This document shows, piece after piece, positions 1 to 5,351 of a DNA stretch of 7,024 nt. The stretch is from NCBI GenBank assembly GCA_016177865.1, contig JACOUJ010000088.1:1-7024 (forward strand), in the 5' to 3' direction. Made by a program: the position numbers and the translations under genes. The notes below the pieces were generated by a model. The model was not told the origin of the DNA, searched no databases, and saw nothing but the letters and a program-made list of their open reading frames with translations. The number at the start of each line of letters is the position of its first letter. Positions within the stretch are counted from its first letter, which is position 1. Source of the stretch: Candidatus Rokuibacteriota bacterium. GTDB lineage: Bacteria; Methylomirabilota; Methylomirabilia; Rokubacteriales; JACOUJ01.

Positions 1-260
1 GCTTCCTCCACTCGACGGGGCAGGCATACAAAGGAGGGCCCAACTCGGGGGTCTTCCTGCAGATCACCTGCGATGACCGAGAGGATCTTCGCGTGCCGGG
101 CCAGAAGTATACGTTTGGGGTCGTGAAGGCTGCACAGGCGCGGGGGGACTTTCAGGTCCTGGCCGAGCGGGGGCGCCGCGCGTTGAGGGTGCACCTAGGG
201 AAGGAAGTGCCGGCCGGGCTCACGAGGCTCCGCCAAATCGTCGATCAGGCGCTGGGATAG
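1..260 (+). CDS. tal-pgi: Bifunctional transaldolase / glucose-6-phosphate isomerase, C-terminal end (5' truncated)
   Basis: Only the last 85 residues are present; the reading frame begins at base 3 and ends at a TAG at 258-260. The fragment carries the motif LHSTGQAYKGGPNSG, followed by GVFLQIT, a YTFGVVKAAQARGDFQ segment, then GRRALRVHLG and a short helical tail. This pattern is typical of the extreme C-terminus of the isomerase (SIS-fold) half of fused Tal-Pgi proteins of about 950 residues. From family knowledge, the full protein would interconvert sedoheptulose 7-phosphate plus glyceraldehyde 3-phosphate with erythrose 4-phosphate plus fructose 6-phosphate, and fructose 6-phosphate with glucose 6-phosphate, in the cytoplasm. 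The gene lies 23 bases before gnd in the same direction, as expected for a pentose phosphate operon. The transaldolase half is outside the window, so the fusion is inferred from the C-terminal signature; a stand-alone isomerase of the same family is the main alternative. Confidence 0.85.
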   Translation, partial: FLHSTGQAYKGGPNSGVFLQITCDDREDLRVPGQKYTFGVVKAAQARGDFQVLAERGRRALRVHLGKEVPAGLTRLRQIVDQALG

Positions 261-271
261 CTACGAAAAGG

Positions 272-278
272 GGGAAGG
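272..278 (+). promoter_or_regulatory. Shine-Dalgarno of gnd
   Basis: GGGAAGG within a longer purine run (267-278) stands 5 bases before ATG 284. It fills much of the 23-base gap after tal-pgi, which leaves no room for a separate promoter and supports co-transcription. Confidence 0.65.
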
Positions 279-283
279 CGACC

Positions 284-1180
284 ATGGAAATCGGGATGAT
301 CGGCCTGGGACGAATGGGCGGCAACATGGTCTTTCGCCTGCTCAAAGGGGCGCATCGTCTGGTGGTCTATGATCGTGACCCCGAGGCCGTGAAGCGACAC
401 GTCGAGGCGGGCGCCACGGGGGCAGCGTCGTTCGCCGAACTGGCGAAAAGGCTCGAACTGCCGCGGGCGATCTGGATGATGGTGCCTGCCGGCGCGCCGG
501 TCGAGGACACGGTCAATTCCCTCGTCCCTCATCTTGCCTCGGGGGACATTCTTGTCGATGGCGGGAATTCGAACTTCAAGGATTCAATGCGCCGGGCAGA
601 GGCCCTCTCCGGCAGGGGCATTTATTACCTGGACGCCGGGACGAGCGGCGGCATCTGGGGGCTCGCCGTCGGCTACTGCCTCATGGTCGGCGGGGACCGC
701 GCGGCGTTTGACCGGGTCGAGCCACTCCTGAAAACGCTGGCCCCGGAGGATGGCTACCTCTATACGGGCCGAAGCGGCAGCGGCCACTTCGTGAAGATGG
801 TCCACAATGGGATCGAGTACGGGATGATGCAGGCCTATGCCGAGGGGTTCGAGATCCTCAACGCCTCCGGGTTTAGCCTTGACCTGGCCCGGATCGCCGG
901 GCTCTGGAACCACGGCAGCGTGGTGCGTTCCTGGCTCCTCGAGCTGGCCCAGGCCGCGTTGGAGAAGGACCCGAAGCTCAGCGGGATCGAAGGATATGTG
1001 GAGGATTCGGGGGAGGGGCGCTGGACCGTCGCCCAGGCCATTGACACCGACGTGCCGGCTCCGGTGCTCACCCTTTCCCTCATGGAACGCTTCCGCTCCC
1101 GGCAAAAAGAGTCGTTCGGGAACAAACTCCTCGCCGCGCTTCGCAACGAGTTTGGCGGGCACGCGGTCCGGAAGAAATAG
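284..1180 (+). CDS. gnd: 6-phosphogluconate dehydrogenase, decarboxylating, short (~298 aa) type, predicted NAD-preferring
   Basis: This enzyme oxidatively decarboxylates 6-phosphogluconate to ribulose 5-phosphate, the last step of the oxidative pentose phosphate branch. The N-terminal Rossmann fold shows GLGRMGGN (residues 7-14). DGGNSNFKDS (92-101) and GTSGGIWG (119-126) are the family substrate-binding segments. The active-site stretch KMVHNGIEYG (171-180) gives the catalytic pair K171 and E178, with the same seven-residue spacing as K183/E190 of the sheep enzyme. The C-terminal LRNEFGGH supplies R287 and H293, matching the Arg/His that reach into the partner subunit. At 298 residues it belongs to the short class lacking the duplicated all-helical half of the ~470-residue enzymes. 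Asp30 at the end of strand beta-2 (VVYDRD) is the kind of residue that favours NAD over NADP; this is an inference. The ATG is preceded by a purine-rich GGGAAGG at 272-278 with a 5-base spacer. The stop lies 8 bases before the zwf ATG. Confidence 0.95.
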   Translation: MEIGMIGLGRMGGNMVFRLLKGAHRLVVYDRDPEAVKRHVEAGATGAASFAELAKRLELPRAIWMMVPAGAPVEDTVNSLVPHLASGDILVDGGNSNFKDSMRRAEALSGRGIYYLDAGTSGGIWGLAVGYCLMVGGDRAAFDRVEPLLKTLAPEDGYLYTGRSGSGHFVKMVHNGIEYGMMQAYAEGFEILNASGFSLDLARIAGLWNHGSVVRSWLLELAQAALEKDPKLSGIEGYVEDSGEGRWTVAQAIDTDVPAPVLTLSLMERFRSRQKESFGNKLLAALRNEFGGHAVRKK

Positions 1181-1188
1181 GGACGGTG

Positions 1189-2751
1189 ATGGAGACGCGA
1201 GTCAGAGGGAAAGTCTCCCTCCCGAGCGAAGCCCCGTCCTATTCAGTCCCGGACGCCTGCACGGTCGTGATCTTCGGCGCCTCCGGCGACCTCACGGCGC
1301 GGAAGTTGATCCCGGCCCTCTACGCGCTTGGCGCGCAGGGGTTGCTGCCTCGCTACTTTTCCATTGTTGGGGTGGCCAGGCGGGATTTGGGGCAGGACGG
1401 CTTTCGCCGAGAGATGCGGAAGGCGGTCGAGCAGTTTTCCCGACTCGGGCCGATTCGCTCCGAGGTGTGGGACCCGCTGGCCGAGGCTATTCACTATCTT
1501 GCGGCCTCCTTCGATGATCCGGAGGGCTATGTCAAGCTCCGGGATCTCCTCGCCCGCATCGATCAGACCGTCGGCACCAGCGGGGATCGCCTCTTCTATC
1601 TGGCGACTCCGCCGACCGCGTACGCGGGGATTGGGCGGTTGCTCGGTGAGGCGGGCCTCGCTTCTCCGGGTGGGGAAGGGTGGACAAGGATCATCATTGA
1701 GAAACCGTTCGGCCGCGATCTCGAGAGCGCTCGGGGTTTGAACCGTCAGGTGTTGGAGGTGTTTCGCGAAGACCAGGTCTACCGAATCGACCATTACCTG
1801 GGCAAGGAGACTGTTCAGAACATCCTGGCATTTCGCTTCGGCAACAGCATCTTCGAGCCTCTGTGGGACCGCCGCTATGTTGACCACGTCCAGATCACCG
1901 TGGCAGAGGACCTGGGCGTCGCCGGGAGGGGGGGCTACTACGACTCGAGTGGCGCCCTCCGGGACATGGTGCAGAATCACCTGCTCCAGCTCCTGTCCCT
2001 GGTCGCGATGGAACCCCCCGCCTCCTTCGAAGCGGAGGCGATCCGAGACGAAAAGGTCAAGCTCCTTCACGCGATCAGGCCGACCCCGAGACAGACTGTG
2101 GCTGAGCGGACATTCCGTGGCCAGTACACGAAGGGGATCGTTGGCGAGCGGACTGTGGTCGGCTACAGGGAGGAGGCGGGGGTGCGCCCCGAGTCCACGA
2201 CTGAGACGTATGTAGCCCTCAAGCTCACAATCGAAAACTGGCGATGGGCCGGGGTGCCGTTCTACCTCCGCACCGGAAAGGCGTTGCCCAAACGGATCAC
2301 CGAGGTCACGATCCAGTTCCGCGAGCCCCCGCTCCTCCTCTTCGAGCATGGCGCGCATGCCGGTCACCAGGGGCCGGATGATCTGGAACCGAACCGGCTC
2401 TCTCTCAGAATCCAGCCCGACGAGGGGATTGCCCTCAGGATTGGCCTCAAACCTCCAGGGGAACGGATCAGCCTCGTGCCGGTCCTGATGGACTTCAGCT
2501 ATCGGGAGGGCTTCGGGGGGGAATCCCCTGAGGCATACGAGCGGCTGCTCCTCGATTGCATGCGGGGCGATTCGACCCTCTTCATCCGCGGAGACGAGGT
2601 GGAGGCGGCCTGGGTGCCGGTGACTTCGATCTTGGAAGGGTGGCAGGGATTGGACGTGAAGGCGTTGGAATCCTATCCGGCCGGGACCTGGGGCCCTCAG
2701 AGCGCGGAAGCCTTCATCAGGCGGGACGGCAGACAGTGGGCCCGATTCTGA
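1189..2751 (+). CDS. zwf: Glucose-6-phosphate 1-dehydrogenase
   Basis: Zwf oxidises glucose 6-phosphate to 6-phosphogluconolactone with reduction of NADP (or NAD), opening the oxidative pentose phosphate pathway. Residue numbers are from the ATG at 1189 (520 aa, close to the usual ~490-515). The nucleotide-binding motif GASGDLTARK is at 30-39, and VARRD after strand beta-2 carries Arg64/Arg65, which in this family contact the NADP phosphate. EKPFGRD begins at 171. The signature RIDHYLGKE is at 199-207. His264 in MVQNHLLQ matches the catalytic base His240 of the Leuconostoc enzyme. All key residues are intact. A GTG at 1186 in the same frame would add one residue, but the weak AGGGA at 1179-1183 is only 2 bases from it and 5 from the ATG, so I prefer the ATG. 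The first ~23 residues precede the fold and are not conserved. The gene starts 8 bases after gnd and ends 17 before pgl, so its product passes directly to the next gene's enzyme. Confidence 0.97.
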   Translation: METRVRGKVSLPSEAPSYSVPDACTVVIFGASGDLTARKLIPALYALGAQGLLPRYFSIVGVARRDLGQDGFRREMRKAVEQFSRLGPIRSEVWDPLAEAIHYLAASFDDPEGYVKLRDLLARIDQTVGTSGDRLFYLATPPTAYAGIGRLLGEAGLASPGGEGWTRIIIEKPFGRDLESARGLNRQVLEVFREDQVYRIDHYLGKETVQNILAFRFGNSIFEPLWDRRYVDHVQITVAEDLGVAGRGGYYDSSGALRDMVQNHLLQLLSLVAMEPPASFEAEAIRDEKVKLLHAIRPTPRQTVAERTFRGQYTKGIVGERTVVGYREEAGVRPESTTETYVALKLTIENWRWAGVPFYLRTGKALPKRITEVTIQFREPPLLLFEHGAHAGHQGPDDLEPNRLSLRIQPDEGIALRIGLKPPGERISLVPVLMDFSYREGFGGESPEAYERLLLDCMRGDSTLFIRGDEVEAAWVPVTSILEGWQGLDVKALESYPAGTWGPQSAEAFIRRDGRQWARF

Positions 2752-2758
2752 TCGTCTC

Positions 2759-2762
2759 GGAG
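2759..2762 (+). promoter_or_regulatory. Shine-Dalgarno of pgl
   Basis: GGAG lies in the 17-base gap between zwf and pgl, 6 bases upstream of GTG 2769, and supports that start. A second purine stretch (GAGGA at 2764-2768) abuts the GTG and is too close to serve it. Confidence 0.6.
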
Positions 2763-2768
2763 TGAGGA

Positions 2769-3548
2769 GTGGAAGGACCGACCCGACGGGCATCGGAAGT
2801 GGTCGTGGCGGCGGATCCCGTCGGGCTGGCTCACGCGGCTGCGGAACGGTTCGCCGACATCGCGGAGGAGGCCGCGGCCCGGGACGGACGATTCACCGTC
2901 GCTCTCGCCGGCGGCTCCACCCCGAAAGGACTCTACTCTGTTTTGGCGACTGAGCCATACCGCTCTCGCGTTCCGTGGCGGGAAGCCCTCGTCTTCTGGG
3001 GAGACGAGCGATGCGTTCCCCCGGACCACGCCGACAGCAATTATCAGACAGCAACCGAGACCCTCCTTCGACATGTCCCGATTCCGGCCGCGCAGATCCA
3101 TCGAATGCGAGGAGAGGATCCCGATCCGGATCGGGCGGCCGCCGATTACGAGCGGCTGCTCCGGTCGACATTCCAACGGGAGTCGCGGGCACTTCCGCGC
3201 TTCGACTTGGTCCTTCTTGGGATGGGGGCTGACGGTCACACGGTGTCACTCTTTCCCGGTTCTCCCGCCCTCCGAGAGTCCGCACGTCTGGTCGTCGCCC
3301 CGTACGTGGCGCGATTGCAGACACGCAGGCTCACCCTGACTCTCCCCGTCCTCAACGGGGCCCGATCCATCTTCTTTCTCGTCAGCGGTGAAGAAAAGGC
3401 TCGAATGCTCAAGACTGTTCTGGAGGCCGTCGGGAGGAGCCATGAAATCCCGTCACAGATGATCTTCCCAAGCCGCGGAACGATCACTTGGTTTGTGGAT
3501 TCGGCTGCGGCCCACCTCCTCGCTCGCCGGGAGGCGAGCCTCCCGTGA
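2769..3548 (+). CDS. pgl: 6-phosphogluconolactonase (DevB/SOL type)
   Basis: Pgl hydrolyses 6-phosphoglucono-1,5-lactone, the Zwf product, to 6-phosphogluconate, the Gnd substrate, so three consecutive enzymes of the pathway are encoded side by side. The 259-residue length is normal for the family, which shares its fold with glucosamine-6-phosphate isomerase/deaminase. Visible motifs are LAGGSTPKGLY (46-56, phosphate/sugar binding), VFWGDERCVP (75-84), ADSNY (88-92) and LLGMGADGHTVSLFPG from 149, with His157 as the expected catalytic residue. WGDER and the GMGxDGHTxSLFPG pattern favour lactonase over deaminase. The start is a GTG; GGAG at 2759-2762 sits 6 bases upstream, which supports it. 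A second in-frame GTG at 2799 has a worse-placed SD, but the ~10 residues between them are not conserved, so the start is moderately sure. The 3' end overlaps glk by four bases (GTGA). Confidence 0.95.
   Translation: MEGPTRRASEVVVAADPVGLAHAAAERFADIAEEAAARDGRFTVALAGGSTPKGLYSVLATEPYRSRVPWREALVFWGDERCVPPDHADSNYQTATETLLRHVPIPAAQIHRMRGEDPDPDRAAADYERLLRSTFQRESRALPRFDLVLLGMGADGHTVSLFPGSPALRESARLVVAPYVARLQTRRLTLTLPVLNGARSIFFLVSGEEKARMLKTVLEAVGRSHEIPSQMIFPSRGTITWFVDSAAAHLLARREASLP
3528..3545 (+). promoter_or_regulatory. Inverted repeat covering the glk ribosome binding site and start base
   Basis: CGGGAGGC at 3528-3535 and GCCTCCCG at 3538-3545 are perfect reverse complements separated by GA. In RNA this would fold as about seven mostly G-C pairs closed by a CGAG loop. 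The 5' arm contains the only good Shine-Dalgarno for glk (GGGAGG, 3529-3534, 10-base spacer) and the last base of the 3' arm is the G of the GTG start. The hairpin lies within the last codons of pgl, so a ribosome finishing pgl would melt it. This suggests translational coupling of glk to pgl. A terminator is unlikely, as no T-tract follows. The pairing is seen; the role is inferred. Confidence 0.55.
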
Positions 3549-4522
3549 TCCTGGCTGGCGACGTCGGGGGGACGAAGACGCTGCTCGCCCTTTTCGACGA
3601 TTCGCGCGGGGACCTGGCAACTGTCCGCGAGGAGACGTACCCGAGCCGCGACTTTCGGTCCCTCGAGGATGTGTTCGGCAAATTCCTGATCCGTCAGCCG
3701 CCGCCTGCTCTTCGCGCGGCGTGTTTCGCCGTGGCCGGGCCGGTGATCGACGGAAGGATCAAGACCGTCAACCTTCCTTGGGAGGTTGATGAAAGAAGTC
3801 TTGCCGGGACTCTCCGCACCCGCGTCAAGCTGCTGAACGACCTTGAGGGGGCGGCCCACGGTCTCCCCTCGCTTCGTACGGAAGAGTTGGAGGTGCTACA
3901 ATCGGGGGTCACGCGTGGGGGGAATATGGCTTTGATCGCCGCCGGGACCGGTCTCGGCGAGGCCATCGTGGTTCGGGAAGGCGAGAGGTACCATGTGGTC
4001 GGCACCGAGGGGGGCCACGCCGATTTCGCCCCTCGAACCGATTTGGAAGCCGAGCTGCTCGGGTCCTTGAGAAAGGAGTATGGTCACGTGAGCTACGAGC
4101 GAATTCTGTCCGGGCCAGGGCTTCTCAACATCTATCGCTTTCTTCGAGAGTCCCGCTATGCCACGGAACCCGACTGGTTGCGGGAGCGCCTGGCCACGGG
4201 CGACGCGAGCGCGGCCATCTCGGAGATCGCGCTCAAGGCTGGCCATCCGCTCTGCGAAAAGGCGCTCGACCTCTTCGTGTCCATCTATGGGGCCGAGGCA
4301 GGAAATCTGGCGCTGAAGTCCCTCGCCTTCGGGGGGGTCTTCGTTGGTGGAGGAATTGCCCCGAAGATTCTTTCAAAGGTCCGTGACGGCTCGTTCGTGA
4401 ACGCGTTCGTGGACAAGGGCCGTCTGGCTGATCTCATGCGATCGATCGAGGTGCGCGTTGTGCTGAATCCCCGTCTCGCCCTGATCGGTGCGGCCTGCGT
4501 TGCCAGAACGCTCTCGCCCTGA
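3545..4522 (+). CDS. glk: Glucokinase (bacterial Glk family)
   Basis: Glk phosphorylates glucose to glucose 6-phosphate with ATP, feeding Zwf. I start it at the GTG of the GTGA overlap with pgl, giving 325 residues, very close to E. coli Glk (321). This places the ATP phosphate-binding motif GDVGGTKT at residues 5-12, as in the family. Further motifs are FAVAGPV (61-67), LLNDLEG (96-102) with Asp99 as the catalytic base, AAGTGLGEA (132-140), the sugar-binding EGGHADFAP (155-163, matching EGGHVDFAP of E. coli), a SERVLSGPGL-like YERILSGPGL segment, and FGGVFVGGGIAP near the C-terminus. It is the E. coli-like Glk family rather than a ROK kinase, as there is no cysteine-rich zinc motif. An upstream TTG at 3488 in the same frame would only add a proline/glycine-rich tail translated from pgl sequence, and I reject it. 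A GGGAGG SD at 3529-3534 lies inside a hairpin that also includes the first base of the start codon, suggesting coupling to pgl translation. Confidence 0.94.
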   Translation: MILAGDVGGTKTLLALFDDSRGDLATVREETYPSRDFRSLEDVFGKFLIRQPPPALRAACFAVAGPVIDGRIKTVNLPWEVDERSLAGTLRTRVKLLNDLEGAAHGLPSLRTEELEVLQSGVTRGGNMALIAAGTGLGEAIVVREGERYHVVGTEGGHADFAPRTDLEAELLGSLRKEYGHVSYERILSGPGLLNIYRFLRESRYATEPDWLRERLATGDASAAISEIALKAGHPLCEKALDLFVSIYGAEAGNLALKSLAFGGVFVGGGIAPKILSKVRDGSFVNAFVDKGRLADLMRSIEVRVVLNPRLALIGAACVARTLSP

Positions 4523-4525
4523 ATC

Positions 4526-4531
4526 AGGAGG
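4526..4531 (+). promoter_or_regulatory. Strong Shine-Dalgarno of gdh
   Basis: AGGAGG, complementary to the 16S rRNA anti-SD, ends 6 bases before ATG 4538 and only 3 before the in-frame GTG 4535. This spacing decides the start in favour of the ATG. It is the best ribosome binding site in the window. Confidence 0.85.
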
Positions 4532-4537
4532 GATGTG

Positions 4538-5344
4538 ATGGCGTATGAGCCGTTGAAGGGGCAAAAGGCCTTGGTGACGGGCGCCAGCTCGGGGATCGGC
4601 GCCGGGGTGGCCCGGGCCCTCGGCACGGCGGGCGCGGCCGTCGTGGTCAACTATGGCACGAACGCCCAGGCCGCAGGGCAGGTGATGGATGAGATCAAGG
4701 GGACGGGCGCTCAGGCGATGGCCGTCGGGGCGGATGTGTCTAAAGAGGACGAAGTCCGCGCGATGTTCCAGGAAGTGTGCTCGGCCTGGGGGACCATCGA
4801 CATCCTCGTGAACAACGCGGGGCTCCAGCGTGACGCCCCGTTCACGGAGATGACGCTGGAGCAGTGGAACGGCGTCCTCAGTGTGAATCTGAGCGGGATG
4901 TTTCTGTGCGCCAGGGAGGCGGCGCGCGAGATGATCCGTCGAGGCATCCGGCCCGAGATCTCCAGGGCCGCAGGGAAGATCATCTGCATCTCCTCGGTGC
5001 ACGAGGTGATCCCGTGGGCGGGTCACGTCAATTACGCGGCGTCCAAAGGCGGCGTGAAGCTCCTGATGCAGTCCCTGGCCCAGGAGCTGGCCCCACATCG
5101 GATCCGGGTCAACTCCATCGCCCCCGGCGCCATCCAGACCCCGATTAACCGCGCGGCGTGGGAAACCCCGGAGGCGTTGGCGAAGTTACTGAAACTGATC
5201 CCGTACGGGCGGATTGGCGTCCCTGAGGACATCGGCAGGGCGGCGGTGTGGCTTGCGTCCGACGACTCCGACTACGTCCACGGACAGACCCTGTTCGTTG
5301 ATGGGGGGATGACACTGTATCCCGAGTTCGCCCGCGGAGGCTAG
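4538..5344 (+). CDS. gdh: Glucose 1-dehydrogenase-like short-chain dehydrogenase/reductase
   Basis: This is a classical SDR of 268 residues. TGASSGIG (14-21) is the cofactor glycine motif, NNAG is at 92-95, and the catalytic tetrad is Asn117, Ser153, Tyr166 and Lys170, with Ser-Tyr spacing of 13. Beyond these general marks it shares specific stretches with Bacillus glucose dehydrogenase: SSVHEVIPW (152-160), NYAASKGG, PGAIQTPIN and the C-terminal DGGMTLYPEF. On that basis I call it glucose 1-dehydrogenase, which oxidises beta-D-glucose to glucono-1,5-lactone with NAD(P). Compared with the Bacillus protein there is an insertion of about seven residues (around 139-146, PEISRAAG) before the catalytic-serine strand. 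In the loop after beta-2 the sequence is NYGT where Bacillus has NYRS, so an Arg associated with NADP binding is missing. The ATG at 4538 has an ideal AGGAGG 6 bases upstream; a GTG at 4535 is too close to it. The substrate is inferred; another polyol or sugar dehydrogenase remains possible. It lies 15 bases after glk. Confidence 0.85.
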   Translation: MAYEPLKGQKALVTGASSGIGAGVARALGTAGAAVVVNYGTNAQAAGQVMDEIKGTGAQAMAVGADVSKEDEVRAMFQEVCSAWGTIDILVNNAGLQRDAPFTEMTLEQWNGVLSVNLSGMFLCAREAAREMIRRGIRPEISRAAGKIICISSVHEVIPWAGHVNYAASKGGVKLLMQSLAQELAPHRIRVNSIAPGAIQTPINRAAWETPEALAKLLKLIPYGRIGVPEDIGRAAVWLASDDSDYVHGQTLFVDGGMTLYPEFARGG

Positions 5345-5351
5345 GCGCCGG

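Noticed and set aside
837..1517. A 226-codon + strand frame spanning gnd and zwf in a different phase
   Set aside because: It is Arg/Ser/Pro-rich, crosses two motif-complete genes and has no recognisable domain.
1928..1934. Seven-G tract in zwf, with others at 2515-2521 (zwf) and 4331-4337 (glk), as possible slippage or phase-variation sites
   Set aside because: Tracts of seven G are expected in Gly-rich codons at this GC content. All reading frames are intact and housekeeping enzymes are not usual phase-variation targets.
1243..2793. A 516-codon open frame on the minus strand opposite zwf
   Set aside because: Zwf on the + strand has every family motif. The minus frame is rich in Arg, Pro and Gly, shows no recognisable domain, and is the usual open shadow of a GC-rich gene.
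3488..3544. N-terminal extension of glk from a TTG at 3488
   Set aside because: The added residues are a Gly/Pro/Arg-rich translation of pgl's 3' end. Starting at GTG 3545 gives the normal family length with GDVGGTKT at residue 5.
3528..3545. The pgl/glk inverted repeat as a rho-independent terminator
   Set aside because: No T-tract follows, and glk begins at its last base; termination here would remove the downstream genes.
3236..3859. Minus-strand open frame across the pgl/glk junction (207 codons)
   Set aside because: It is antisense to two well-supported genes, shows no conserved motif, and has the base-composition bias of a shadow frame.
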